Assembly: GCA_004293915.1 (NCBI GenBank)
Contig: RDZG01000064.1
Location: forward strand, 1 to 64,000
From: Bacteroidota bacterium
GTDB lineage: Bacteria; Bacteroidota; Bacteroidia; Cytophagales; UBA9547
Length of the DNA: 64,000 nucleotides
Direction: 5' to 3'
Part shown: piece after piece, positions 1-9,662 of the stretch
How the letters are laid out: every line of letters starts with the position of its first letter
How positions within the stretch are numbered: the first letter of the stretch is position 1
Notes under the pieces: generated by a model
Told to the model about the DNA's origin: nothing
Seen by the model: only the letters and a program-made list of their open reading frames with translations
Databases searched by the model: none
Translations under genes and position numbers: made by a program

Positions 1-128
1 AAAAATAGCTTTTCAAAACAAAACTTAAACTTTCATTCGTATTATTTTGTATTTTTGTTAAAATGTCATTTATCAATTTTTGGCACAATAATTGAAAAAT
101 TTATTAACCAAACTTTTTTAGGGTAAAA

Positions 129-2607
129 ATGAACAACGCAAAAGAAAACAAATTAAATAAAGGACTTATTGTTTCGGCAATTCCGCACGATGATGGCGAA
201 ATGATTCCTTTATTAGACCCAAGTTCTGATTTGTCGAAAATTAAAGTTCCAGAGCTTTTGCCAATTTTGCCAGTTCGCAATACGGTGCTTTTTCCAGGTG
301 TGGTTTTGCCTATTACCGTTGGTCGAGAAAAATCTATTAAACTAGTAAAAAAAGCCTATAAAGGTGATAAAACCATTGGCGTTGTAACCCAACAAATGCC
401 AGCCGAAGATGAACCAAATCCTGAAAATATTTATAAAATAGGTACACTTGCTCGCATTTTAAAACTTTTGGTTTTGCCTGATGGAAACACCACCATTATT
501 ATTCAAGGCATTAGCCGATTCAAAATCACTGAAATTGTTCAATCAGAGCCATATATCGTTGCAAAAACAGATTTATTAAAAGAAAATTTCCCTTCAAAGC
601 TCAATAAAGAAACCAAAGTTTTGTTTCAAAGTATTAGAGAAAATGCACTCAAAATCCTGAAACTAAATCCCGAAATTCCTCGTGAAGCCCAATTTGCACT
701 CGATAATATAGAAGCAAACGATTTTTTGATTCATTTTTTGGGTTCAAATGTAAATGCAGAAGTTACCGACAAACAAAAATTGCTCGAAACAAACGATGCG
801 ATTGAACGTGCAAAATTATTGCTCGAATTTTTATTAAAAGATATTCAACTACTTGAGCTTAAGCGAGAAATACAATCGAAAGCACATTCGGATATAGACC
901 AACAACAACGTGATTATTTTTTGCGTCAGCAAATGAAAGTGTTGCAAGAAGAGCTTGGTCAGGAAAGTTCGGATAAGCAAATAGAGGCACTTAGAGCAAG
1001 AGGTAAAAAGAAAAAATGGAATGAAACTGTTTTGAAAGTTTTTGAAAAAGAACTCGAAAAAACACAGCGAATGAACAACATGAGTCCTGAGTTTCCAATT
1101 GCGATGAACTATTTGGAATATTTACTGGATTTACCTTGGAACGAATATACAAAAGATAATTTTGATTTAAAAAGAGCCAAAAAAATACTCGATGCCGAAC
1201 ATGCAGGTTTAGACAAAGTAAAAGACCGAATAATAGAATATTTGGCTGTTTTGAAACTAAAAAACGACATGAAAGCACCAATTTTATGTCTTTTTGGTCC
1301 TCCTGGAGTTGGTAAAACTTCGCTCGGAAAATCTATTGCAAAGGCACTTAATCGAAAATATGTCAGAATGTCACTCGGTGGTTTGCACGATGAATCAGAA
1401 ATTCGTGGACACCGCAGAACTTATATTGGTTCGATGCCCGGAAAAATTGTGCAACATATTAAAAAAGCACAATCATCAAATCCTGTTTTTGTGTTAGACG
1501 AAATAGATAAAATTGGTAATGATTTTAGAGGCGATCCATCTTCGGCACTTTTAGAAGTGCTTGATCCTGAGCAAAACAACGAATTTTTGGATAATTATAT
1601 CGATATCAATTTCGATTTATCAAAAGTGATGTTTATAGCCACAGCAAATTCGCTAGATACCATTCAGCCTGCCTTGCGTGATCGTATGGAAATTATAGAT
1701 TTGAGTGGCTATACTACCGAAGAAAAAATGGAAATCGGAAAAAAACATCTTTTGCCAAAGCAAAAAACCGAAAACGGATTAGCTGAAAAAGATTTTTCGA
1801 TTGCTGATAAAGGCTATTTAAAATTGATACAAAGCTATACACGCGAATCTGGTGTTCGCCAATTGGAACGCCAAATTGGTAAAGTTTGTAGAAAAATAGC
1901 CAAAGCAAAAGCCTTTGACGAACCTTTTGATAAATTGATTCAAGATACCGAAGTGGTAAAACTACTTGGAATGGAGCTTTATGATAACGATACGTATCAA
2001 GGCAACGAACTGGCTGGAATTGTTACGGGTTTGGCTTGGACACAAGTAGGTGGAGAAATTCTAACTATTGAAACTTCGCTTAGTCGTGGAAAAGGAAAAT
2101 TAACCATTTCAGGACAATTAGGGGATGTAATGAAAGAATCCGCAATAGCTGCACTTTCGTATTTGAAAGCCAATTCTGACGAACTCGGAATTGATTATCG
2201 TGTTTTTGATCATTATGATTTGCATATTCATGTGCCAGCGGGTGCAGTACCAAAAGATGGACCTTCGGCAGGCATAACTATGCTTACTTCGTTGGCTTCG
2301 GTGTTTACACAGCGAAAAATAAAAGCAAAAATTGCAATGACAGGCGAAATCACATTGCGTGGAAAAGTATTGCCCGTTGGAGGTATAAGCCGCAAAAAGA
2401 GCTGGTATTTCTGAAATTATAATGTGTTACAAAAACCGAAAAGATGTTGAAGATATAAATCCAATATATATCAAAGGGCTTGATTTTCACTATGTTTCGC
2501 AAGCAGATGAAGTTTTGGAGTATGCACTATTGAAAGAAAAAGTTAAAAACCCGATTGCATTTATAATTCCTGAAGAGAAAAGAAAAATTGCTGAAATGGT
2601 TGAATAA
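129..2607 (+). pseudogene. lon: ATP-dependent protease Lon, frameshifted at the catalytic lysine
   Basis: Lon is the cytoplasmic ATP-dependent Ser-Lys protease for misfolded and regulatory proteins. The first frame (129-2414) has the N-terminal substrate-binding domain (about residues 38-240), a coiled linker, the AAA+ module with Walker A GPPGVGKT at 390-397 and Walker B FVLDEIDKI, and the protease domain with catalytic Ser713 in PKDGPSAG. At 2388 the reading breaks: family members read GGI-KEK-(I/V)L-AAKRAGI, but here GGI is followed by a single leftover base and then, in the next frame, AAKRAGISEIIM and an ordinary Lon C-terminus to a stop at 2605-2607. This fits a 14-base deletion that removes the KEK motif carrying the dyad lysine. 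Restored, the protein would be about 830 residues, normal for Lon. As it stands the product is truncated and should be proteolytically dead. An assembly error is the main alternative. Confidence 0.9.
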
Positions 2608-2694
2608 CTATTGTTGTTTTGTAGCATAATTTGTATTTTAAACCAACTATACTTTATTTGATAAAAACATTTTTTGCCTAATTAAAATAAAACC

Positions 2695-3255
2695 TCAATG
2701 ACTCAACCAATTGAGCATCATTAGTTCGCCATGCTCTGTCATTACAGATTCTGGATGAAATTGTACACCACGCACATCATACGTTTTGTGGCGAAGTGCC
2801 ATTACAATTCCGTTTGCATCCATTGCCGTAATTTCTAACTCTTTTGGCAAGTTTTTAACAGCCCAAGAGTGGTATCTTCCTGTTTTGAAAGTTTCGGGTA
2901 ATCCATTGAAAATATAATCTTTTGCTACAACTTTAGTCTCCAAAGCCTTGCCATGAATAACTTTTTGGATATTGTATAACTCGCTTCCAAAACTTTCGCC
3001 AATGGCTTGGTGTCCTAAACAAACGCCTAAAATTGGTTTTGTGGGAGCATATTTTTTTATCAAATCCATCAAAATTCCTGCTTCAACTGGAATTCCAGGA
3101 CCAGGAGAAAGAATGATTTTGTCGTATACTGCAACCTCATTAACCGAAATTTTATCGTTTCGAATCACATCAAGATTTTTATATCCTAATTTTCGTACTA
3201 TATGCACCAAATTATAGGTAAACGAATCGTAATTGTCTAATATTAAAATTTTCAT
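2695..3255 (-). CDS. trpG: Anthranilate/aminodeoxychorismate synthase component II (glutamine amidotransferase)
   Basis: Class I glutamine amidotransferase of 186 residues that releases ammonia from glutamine for anthranilate synthase (tryptophan) or aminodeoxychorismate synthase (folate). Seen directly: the N-terminal LDNYDSFTYNL, the oxyanion segment SPGPG, the nucleophile elbow GVCLGHQ with Cys79, and the HPES motif with His167 and Glu169, completing the triad. Length is typical. It lies 3 bases downstream of psd on the same strand, so the two are probably co-transcribed, although they share no pathway. No component I gene is in the window, so trpG and pabA roles cannot be separated; in many bacteria one such subunit serves both. 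Confidence 0.93.
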   Translation of the reverse strand: MKILILDNYDSFTYNLVHIVRKLGYKNLDVIRNDKISVNEVAVYDKIILSPGPGIPVEAGILMDLIKKYAPTKPILGVCLGHQAIGESFGSELYNIQKVIHGKALETKVVAKDYIFNGLPETFKTGRYHSWAVKNLPKELEITAMDANGIVMALRHKTYDVRGVQFHPESVMTEHGELMMLNWLSH

Positions 3256-3258
3256 CTT

Positions 3259-3915
3259 TTATAATTCAGCAATAATGGTTTCGCCACCTTTTGTTACTTG
3301 ATTTAGGTTTACTAAAACTTTTGAGGTAGTTGGCAAGAAAATATCAACACGAGAGCCAAATTTGATAAAGCCAAACTCTTCGCCTTGTGCCACAGCATCT
3401 CCTTCTTTTACATACCATTTAATACGTTTTGCTAATGCACCAGCAATTTGCCTAAAAAGTACTTCTACACCAGAATTATGTTTTACCACAACAGTTGTAC
3501 GTTCGTTTTCAGTACTTGCTTTTGGATGCCAAGCTACTAAAAATTTTCCAGGATGATATTTAAAATAACTTACTACACCAGCAATTGGATTGCGGTTTAC
3601 ATGCACATTGATTGGCGACATAAAAATTGAAACCTGTATGCGTTCGTCTTTCAAATATTCGTTTTCTTGCGTTTTTTCAATCACAACAACTTTGCCATCG
3701 GCAGGAGCAATTACATGTTTAGGATTAACAGGAATTTCAACACTTGGATTTCTAAAAAACTGAAAAAAGGTTAAAAAAATCATTGCAAAAAACAAAGAAA
3801 GGTACAAAAGGTAGTTTCCTTCGCCAAAAACATATTTGCAAATTACCAAAATGGCTAAAAATGAGATAAGGAGTGTTAAAAGTAACGTTCTGCCTTCTTT
3901 GTGAATATAGTTCAT
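3259..3915 (-). CDS. psd: Phosphatidylserine decarboxylase proenzyme, short form
   Basis: Pyruvoyl-dependent inner-membrane enzyme that converts phosphatidylserine to phosphatidylethanolamine. The 218-residue protein belongs to the short class. Two hydrophobic helices lie near the N-terminus (about residues 10-30 and 35-55), followed by APADGKV at 70-76, the NVHVNRNP segment at 103-110, and the self-cleavage site FGS at 186-188, where Ser188 would become the pyruvoyl group and separate beta from alpha chains. The ATG at 3915 gives the standard start. It is the first gene of a tight pair with the downstream amidotransferase (3-base gap). Confidence 0.93.
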   Translation of the reverse strand: MNYIHKEGRTLLLTLLISFLAILVICKYVFGEGNYLLYLSLFFAMIFLTFFQFFRNPSVEIPVNPKHVIAPADGKVVVIEKTQENEYLKDERIQVSIFMSPINVHVNRNPIAGVVSYFKYHPGKFLVAWHPKASTENERTTVVVKHNSGVEVLFRQIAGALAKRIKWYVKEGDAVAQGEEFGFIKFGSRVDIFLPTTSKVLVNLNQVTKGGETIIAEL

Positions 3916-4119
3916 AGAAAATGTAATATATTACAAATTAATACAATTGTTATCAAAATAAAAAATTTGAAAACAAAACTACTGTTTTAAATTTTTGGTT
4001 TGATATGCTTTACTATTATATATTGGAAATTTTCTAGTGGTTACATTTTTTAATCTCATTCCCCCAAAAATCTGTGTTTTCAAATTGTTAGTCAATTATT
4101 TATTAAAATGAAAAAATTA

Positions 4120-4152
4120 TTTGGAATTATTCTAAATTGTGTTTTATATTTG
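4120..4152 (+). promoter_or_regulatory. Bacteroidota-type promoter of the DUF4856-imelysin-HTTM operon
   Basis: TTTG at 4120-4123 and TATATTTG at 4145-4152, separated by 21 bases, match the known Bacteroidota housekeeping promoter (TTTG near -33, TAnnTTTG near -7). The ATG at 4182 lies 29 bases downstream of the -7 box. This is the clearest promoter in the window. It supports starting the DUF4856 gene at 4182, because an upstream in-frame start at 4137 would lie inside the promoter. Confidence 0.6.
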
Positions 4153-4181
4153 CACTATATTTATTTAAACCAATTCTAAAC

Positions 4182-5312
4182 ATGAAAAATATACCATACA
4201 TATTCTTGACATGTGCCTGTGGACCAAACAATCCAAAAACAGAAGTTAAACCAGTTTTGGAAGTTCCAACTGTCTATACAAGTGCAAACTATACAGCCAA
4301 TGTATCCACCGAAACTGCATTAAAAACACAATTAAAAGCATTTGTTGATAAAATTAAAACGGGCAGAACTACAGGAACAGTAATAACTTATAATGAACTA
4401 AATGCTTTATACACAGCAGGTTCGCCAAGCCTAAAATCAATCACAACACCATATTATGATATTTTGATTGTAAGTTATATGCGAGATTTGGCACAAGCAT
4501 CTGGTACAACTTTTGTACCTTCTGTAACCATTTCAGGACAAGGCGGTACTTTTGATGGCACTTCTGGAAGCACCTATTTATTTGACGAACATGGCATAGA
4601 GCCAGAACAAATTATAGAAAAAGGTTTGTTTGGCGCTGCGTTATATAACTATGTGGTTTCACTTACCAAAAACATATCTGATGCAAATTCGGTTGATAAA
4701 ATTATCGAAATATATGGCTCTAATCCAGTGTTTTCTAACAGCACAAAATTGGCAACTGGTTTTGTTCCAGAAACCAATGTGGCTTTATATGCAGCACGAA
4801 GAACCGATGTAAACGATGCAAATGGTGTGTATTTTAAAATTAAAAACAATATTTTAAAACTACAAAAAGCATTACAAATGGGCAGCCAATTTGCAACCGA
4901 ACGAGACGAAGCTATTGCAGAAATTAAAATAAATTTAGAAAAAGCTTTGATTGGTACAGTAATAAATTATTGCAAAGATGGTGTTTCTAAATTAAGTACT
5001 TCCACTGTATTGAGCATAAACATGGCTAAAGCATTGCACTCTTTAAGCGAGGCAGTTGGGTTTTTGCATGGTTTAAAAGGAATTTCAGCTGGAGATAAAA
5101 AAATAACAGATGCACAAATAGATGAAATTTTAGTTTTATTAGGAGCAAAGCCTAATCAAAATGCTGATTTCAATCGGTATGCTACCGAATCTGTTACAAA
5201 AGTTGCCGATTTGATTACAATTCAAAGCAAACTAAAAGCCATTTATGAATTTTCGGATGCTGAAATGACAAACTTTGGTACAAATTATATCGAAACTCAA
5301 AATAGAAAATAA
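4182..5312 (+). CDS. DUF4856 domain lipoprotein of an imelysin locus
   Basis: Protein of about 376 residues matching the Bacteroidota DUF4856 family, typically found beside imelysin genes and presumed to sit on the cell surface or in the periplasm. Recognisable parts are the conserved segment around YLFDEHGIEPEQIIEKGLFGA (about residues 126-146) and the repeated helical body after it. The start at 4182 lies just behind a good promoter. The N-terminus (MKNIPYIFLTCACGPN) looks like a lipoprotein signal with a very short hydrophobic stretch, so part of the signal may have been lost. It is followed after 5 bases by imelysin and then the overlapping HTTM gene. The biochemical role of the family is unknown; a link with iron or other metal acquisition is inferred from the imelysin neighbour. 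Confidence 0.82.
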   Translation: MKNIPYIFLTCACGPNNPKTEVKPVLEVPTVYTSANYTANVSTETALKTQLKAFVDKIKTGRTTGTVITYNELNALYTAGSPSLKSITTPYYDILIVSYMRDLAQASGTTFVPSVTISGQGGTFDGTSGSTYLFDEHGIEPEQIIEKGLFGAALYNYVVSLTKNISDANSVDKIIEIYGSNPVFSNSTKLATGFVPETNVALYAARRTDVNDANGVYFKIKNNILKLQKALQMGSQFATERDEAIAEIKINLEKALIGTVINYCKDGVSKLSTSTVLSINMAKALHSLSEAVGFLHGLKGISAGDKKITDAQIDEILVLLGAKPNQNADFNRYATESVTKVADLITIQSKLKAIYEFSDAEMTNFGTNYIETQNRK

Positions 5313-5317
5313 TAAAA

Positions 5318-6418
5318 ATGAAGTCGTATTTCAATGTAGTGTTTGCATTTTCTGTATTACTTTTCATAAGTTGTTGCACAAAAAAAGAAGACACAACTAA
5401 ACCAGAAGAAACAAATATTTCAAAACTATTTGTCGAAAATCAATATGATAACATTATTATTCCAGCATTTGCTGATTTAAAAAGCAATACTGATGTTTTG
5501 GCTATTCGTATTAATAATTTTGCAAACAATCCAACTCAAAGCAGTTTAGATTCGGCTCAAATAGCTTACGAAAATGCTGCCATTGCTTTTCAATATGTTG
5601 CACCATTAAATTTTGGTCCTTCAGAAGATGGAATCACAGGCTTGAAAGAAAATGTAAATACTTTTCCAGTAAATACAACGGATATTGAAACATTTATTAC
5701 AAATAATAATTTTAGTCTCAATGATTTTAGGAGAGAATGTCGTGGTTTAGGTGCAATAGATTACCTTTTGCACACTATCACAGGTTCTGATGCAGCTGTT
5801 TTGGCAAAATATGGAGCAGGTTCTGATAACAGAAAAAACTATTTGAAAGCTGTTGCAAACAAAATAAAATCGCAAGTTGATGCTGCCAACGACAAATGGG
5901 TTGCCTACCGAACCACATTTACAAGTGATTTATCAACCAATGCGAGTAGCTCAATTACAAAACTTTTCAATGCCATGTTGATTGCTCACGAAGATATAAA
6001 AAACTATAAATTAGCTTTGCCTTTAGGTTTGCGTGCCGGACAAACAAGCACTCAACCCACACAAGTTGAAGCATATTATAGTGGAATTTCGATGAAACTT
6101 ATAGAACACAACATCAAAGCAGTTGAAAATGTGTGGCAATGCAAGTCAAAATCGGGAACAAAAGGCAAAGGTTTTGACGAAAAACTGTTAGTAATTAATA
6201 AAAAAGACTTAATTGCAAATATTCAAAATCAATTTAATGCCATTTATTCGGCTTATCAAAAAGTTGAAACAGGTAGATTTTCAGATTTGATTGCTAATAA
6301 TGCCACAAATTCAACTGCCTTATTATCAAATGTTTCTGCACTAACTCGATTTATAAAATCAGATTTATCTTCTGCACTGGGATTAACAATTTCTTATACC
6401 AGCAACGATGGTGACTAA
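5318..6418 (+). CDS. Imelysin-family (M75) lipoprotein
   Basis: Imelysin-like protein of 366 residues. The family includes IrpA/ICMP-type proteins, regulated by iron in several bacteria and once described as peptidases. A lipoprotein signal ends at Cys19/Cys20 (LLFISCC). The body shows the helical imelysin pattern, including LNFGPSEDGITGLKENV (about residues 97-113), FRRECRGLGAIDYLLH, and a C-terminal repeat of the bundle (YSGISMKLIEHNIKAVENVW). The classical GxHxxE imelysin motif is not obvious, so binding rather than proteolysis is more likely. It lies between DUF4856 and HTTM with a 5-base gap upstream and an 11-base overlap downstream, in one operon. Confidence 0.85.
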   Translation: MKSYFNVVFAFSVLLFISCCTKKEDTTKPEETNISKLFVENQYDNIIIPAFADLKSNTDVLAIRINNFANNPTQSSLDSAQIAYENAAIAFQYVAPLNFGPSEDGITGLKENVNTFPVNTTDIETFITNNNFSLNDFRRECRGLGAIDYLLHTITGSDAAVLAKYGAGSDNRKNYLKAVANKIKSQVDAANDKWVAYRTTFTSDLSTNASSSITKLFNAMLIAHEDIKNYKLALPLGLRAGQTSTQPTQVEAYYSGISMKLIEHNIKAVENVWQCKSKSGTKGKGFDEKLLVINKKDLIANIQNQFNAIYSAYQKVETGRFSDLIANNATNSTALLSNVSALTRFIKSDLSSALGLTISYTSNDGD

Positions 6419-7739
6419 CTTATTTTCAAGCCTTAGAAAATACATTTCTGAACCCACACACATAGCACCACTAGCAATTTTTCGGATTGTTTTTGGTGCT
6501 ATGATGCTTTTTAGTACACTTCGTTTTTGGCTTTTGGGTTGGATCGAAACACAATACATCGAACCTACATTTCATTTTTCGTATTTTGGCTTCGATTGGC
6601 TGCCATATCCTAATCCGTTTTGTATATATCTTCTTTTTATAGGTTTATTAATCAGCAGTTTAGGTATATTTTTAGGTTTTTTTTACCGACTTTCTACCTT
6701 ACTATTTTTTATTACTTTTAATTATATCGAACTTTTAGACAAATCGTATTACCTCAATCACTACTATTTTGTGAGTTTGATAAGTTTACTTTTATTAGTG
6801 ATTCCAGCTCACAAAAACTATGCTTTCGATGCACTAATTTTTAAGAAAATAAGGTCAGATTTGGTTCCAAAATGGACAATTTATATCTTAAAATTTCAAC
6901 TATTTATTGTATATTTTTTTGCAGGAATTGCAAAAATAAACTCAGATTGGCTTTTGGATGCTATGCCTTTGCAAATTTGGCTTCCCGCACACTGCGACAT
7001 GCCCATTTTAGGTTTTTTATTTCATTATAAAGAAACTGCTTATCTGTTCAGTTGGCTTGGTATGTTGTTTGATTTGAGCATAGTATTTTTTATGTTCTTT
7101 TCTAAAACTCGTATTTGGGCATATTTTTCAATTTTAATATTTCACAGTTTCACAGGCTATTTATTTCAAATTGGTGTTTTTCCGCTCATCATGTCGGGCT
7201 GTATGCTTATCTTTTTTTCAGATAAATTTCATCAACATGTAATTAAAAAATTTTATATACAAACATCAGAAAATCAAGTATTTAAACCTATAAATAAATT
7301 ATTATTTGGATGTGTAATTTGCTACATTGTTTTTCAGATTTTATTTCCGTTTCGATATGTTTTGTATGATAAAAAATTGTTTTGGACAGAGCAAGGCTAC
7401 AGGTTTTCGTGGCGAGTAATGTTAATGGAAAAGGCGGGAACTGCAAATTTTTATGTCGAGAATCCATATAATAACAGCGAAGGAATGGTTGATAATAGCG
7501 AATTTTTGAACATTCACCAAGAAAAACAAATGGCATTTCAACCCGATATGATTTTGCAATACGCCAATTTTTTGCAACAGAAATATATAAAAGTATATAA
7601 AAAAGAAATCAAAAAAATTAGAGCCGAAGTGTATGTAACACTGAATGGAAGCGAAAGCAAATTGTTTTTCGATCCAAACCTAAATCTATTGGAACAAAAA
7701 GACGGATTTGAAGAAAAAAAATGGTTGAATGATTTTTAG
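6408..7739 (+). CDS. HTTM domain membrane protein (vitamin K-dependent gamma-carboxylase-like)
   Basis: A 443-residue polytopic membrane protein. The N-terminal part has about eight hydrophobic segments (roughly residues 15-300) with family landmarks APLAIFRIVFG near residue 20, the polar loop LLDKSYYLNHYYF (about 109-121), and a C-terminal soluble domain with FSWRVMLMEK. This is the HTTM fold of vitamin K-dependent gamma-glutamyl carboxylase and its bacterial relatives. Bacterial members have not been assigned a firm substrate. The ATG overlaps the end of the imelysin gene by 11 bases, indicating translational coupling and a shared function at the envelope. What the carboxylase-like protein modifies is not evident; the two lipoproteins of the operon are candidates. 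Confidence 0.85.
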   Translation: MVTNLFSSLRKYISEPTHIAPLAIFRIVFGAMMLFSTLRFWLLGWIETQYIEPTFHFSYFGFDWLPYPNPFCIYLLFIGLLISSLGIFLGFFYRLSTLLFFITFNYIELLDKSYYLNHYYFVSLISLLLLVIPAHKNYAFDALIFKKIRSDLVPKWTIYILKFQLFIVYFFAGIAKINSDWLLDAMPLQIWLPAHCDMPILGFLFHYKETAYLFSWLGMLFDLSIVFFMFFSKTRIWAYFSILIFHSFTGYLFQIGVFPLIMSGCMLIFFSDKFHQHVIKKFYIQTSENQVFKPINKLLFGCVICYIVFQILFPFRYVLYDKKLFWTEQGYRFSWRVMLMEKAGTANFYVENPYNNSEGMVDNSEFLNIHQEKQMAFQPDMILQYANFLQQKYIKVYKKEIKKIRAEVYVTLNGSESKLFFDPNLNLLEQKDGFEEKKWLNDF

Positions 7740-7816
7740 AACTCTCATATCGACAATTCCAATTTAATTTTGATTAACAATCAAAAAGCACTAATTATTT
7801 AGTTTTTTTCAAAATA

Positions 7817-7892
7817 CAACATGCACATTTTCAACTGCTTTTTTGTACACTTTTTCATAAAGTGGTAAAATGTTTGTGATGTCAAATTGTTT
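7817..7892 (+). repeat. Duplicate of the bshA 3-prime end (copy 1 of direct repeat)
   Basis: These 76 bases match 10353-10428, the coding end of bshA, with only two differences (G for C in both cases), in the same orientation. Here the sequence is non-coding and lies 77 bases after the HTTM stop. The two copies bracket a block of about 2.5 kb that contains the LuxR regulator, esterase and barrel genes. Confidence 0.9.
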
Positions 7893-7956
7893 TATAAAAG
7901 GCTAAAATTGCATTGAATTTTGAACTTTTATTTTTACTTTGTAAAAAAATACATCA

Positions 7957-8763
7957 ATGGAAATTGCTCAAATTGAGATTTTAAATACAGATGACTTTAA
8001 AAAAATATATAGTAAACAGTTATTAAATAATGCTGTTTTTACAAAAGATGTATCCGATTTTTTTATTTCTATTATCAATCAAATTCCCAAATTAGCATTA
8101 GGCGAGCATTATTGGCAAATATTCGACAATAATAAACCCATTCCTAAAATACTTTCGGTTGGTGGCGATGTAGAAAAAATGCTTCCTACTACTGCAAAAG
8201 ATATTTTAAGTTGGCATCCAGAAAAACTATTTTCTTACTATCATCCAGAGGATTTAACAAAAGCACTTACTTTTATAAACAAGATTTTTGAAATTCTTAA
8301 TCAAACGAATATAGAAAACAGAAAAGACTATAATTTTACTTTTTATGCAAGAATAAAAAATAAAGACAATGTATTTATTTGGAATAGCATTCAATATCCA
8401 GCCATTTTTTTTGATGATGATGGGCAGTTTACTTTTGGATTAGTTTTATACTCAAATATTAATCATTTGGTAAAACAAGATTTTGAACCTGTTTTAACTG
8501 TAATTAACTACTCGAACAGTCAAAATTTGCAGTTTAATTGTTATAATTCTAGTCAATTGATTCAAAACGAAAACATATTTCCAAAAGTATCTAAGCGAGA
8601 AAATGAAGTAATCGTACTTTTGAGTCAAGGTAAAAGCAGCAAACAAATTGCAGATATTTTGGGTATATCCAAAAATACTGTTGATAATCATCGACAAAGA
8701 TTATTAAAGAAATTTGAAGTAACTTCATCAGCGGAATTAGTTATCAAATATTTGAAAATCTAA
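7957..8763 (+). CDS. LuxR-family transcriptional regulator with PAS-like sensor domain
   Basis: DNA-binding regulator of 268 residues. The C-terminal 60 residues are a GerE/LuxR helix-turn-helix (SKRENEVIVLLSQGKSSKQI, then ADILGISKNTVDNHRQRLLKKF), about residues 208-255. The N-terminal 190 residues contain a PAS-like segment (MLPTTAKDILSWHPEKLFSYYHPEDL at about 68-93 followed by FYARIKNKDNVFIWN), an arrangement common in Bacteroidota regulators. No receiver domain is present, so it is not a classical response regulator. It is the first gene of the block bracketed by the bshA-derived repeat. The esterase and barrel genes downstream are plausible targets (inference only). Confidence 0.85.
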   Translation: MEIAQIEILNTDDFKKIYSKQLLNNAVFTKDVSDFFISIINQIPKLALGEHYWQIFDNNKPIPKILSVGGDVEKMLPTTAKDILSWHPEKLFSYYHPEDLTKALTFINKIFEILNQTNIENRKDYNFTFYARIKNKDNVFIWNSIQYPAIFFDDDGQFTFGLVLYSNINHLVKQDFEPVLTVINYSNSQNLQFNCYNSSQLIQNENIFPKVSKRENEVIVLLSQGKSSKQIADILGISKNTVDNHRQRLLKKFEVTSSAELVIKYLKI

Positions 8764-8774
8764 AAAGTGCCTTT

Positions 8775-8788
8775 AGTGATAAATCACT
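8775..8788. promoter_or_regulatory. Short perfect palindrome between LuxR gene and esterase
   Basis: AGTGAT-AA-ATCACT is a perfect 6-base inverted repeat 12 bases after the LuxR stop and about 50 bases before the lipoprotein signal start at 8837. It is followed by an A/T-rich run. It could be an operator for the esterase gene or a weak terminator; the sequence does not decide. Confidence 0.35.
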
Positions 8789-8836
8789 ATTTTTATTTAT
8801 CTTATATTTTTACTGTTTTGTAAAAATATTGAAAGT

Positions 8837-9660
8837 ATGAAAGGTGCATTTAGTTTTATTTTTATTATATTTTTTCTATTCAATTCATGTAAAATAATGA
8901 AAATTTAAACCCGAATTTGAAAAAGGAATTTTGGATAAAATCTAGTTTCAAAGAAAGGGATTATAGAATTTGGGTTTATTTGCCCGAAGGATATAATGCA
9001 AATGCAGAAGAATATGCGAGTATTTATGTACTCGATCCTGATGATGCTTGCGAAGGAGATAGCACAAATATTACTTTTGTAGCTAAAAAATGTCAAACGT
9101 ATAGTAAGAAATATAACAAACGAAATGTTGTAGTTTTTGGAATCAGACAAGGCGATTATAGAGAAATAGATTACACTCCAACAGCTTACAATGTGGGTGG
9201 ACTACAAGGCGAGGGTGGTGCAAATAAATTTTTGAGTTTTATAGAAAAAGAATTGTTTGACACCGCTCGTTTTTATTTTAATGTATCCAAAGAAAGAAGT
9301 AAAAGAGCCATTTTAGGACATTCTTTGGGTGGACTTTGTGGTTCTTATGCTTTTACTGCTTTTCCAAACGCTTTTGGAAACTATTTATTATTAAGTCCAA
9401 GTTTGATTTATGATAATGACATAATCTTACAATTTGAGCAAAAAGAAAGACAAAATTTAATAAAAAACAAGAATTTAGTTTTTTTGGCTGCAGGTAGCAC
9501 CGAACCAAACATGTTGCCGATTAACACCCTAAACGAGCGAATAAAAAAATATTATACTAGCACAAACTCCCTTTTATATATTTCTCCAGGTCGTGGACAC
9601 AATAGTTCAAAAGTAGATAATATTGAAAATGCACTAGACTTTTATTTCAAAAATCAATAA
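8837..9660 (+). pseudogene. Secreted esterase (alpha/beta hydrolase, esterase D/Fes type), frameshifted after the signal peptide
   Basis: The ATG at 8837 opens a lipoprotein signal (MKGAFSFIFIIFFLFNSCK) that runs into a stop after five more codons. In the next frame an esterase follows without an upstream ATG (an internal TTG at 8917 is the first usable start). One extra A in the run at about 8891-8894 would join both parts into a single lipoprotein of about 274 residues, so a one-base homopolymer deletion is likely. The enzyme part has the nucleophile elbow GHSLGG (about residue 135 counted from 8917), the acidic region, and a C-terminal GRGHNSS histidine, as in PF00756 esterases, which include siderophore esterases. 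The order LuxR-esterase-barrel protein suggests one transcription unit. Possible outcomes are an unexported enzyme from TTG, phase variation, or sequencing error. Confidence 0.78.
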
Positions 9661-9662
9661 TT

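Noticed and set aside
4108-4179. Short frame MKKLFGIIL... before the DUF4856 gene
   Set aside because: It spans the promoter boxes and stops after 23 codons; the similarity to a signal peptide is probably chance.
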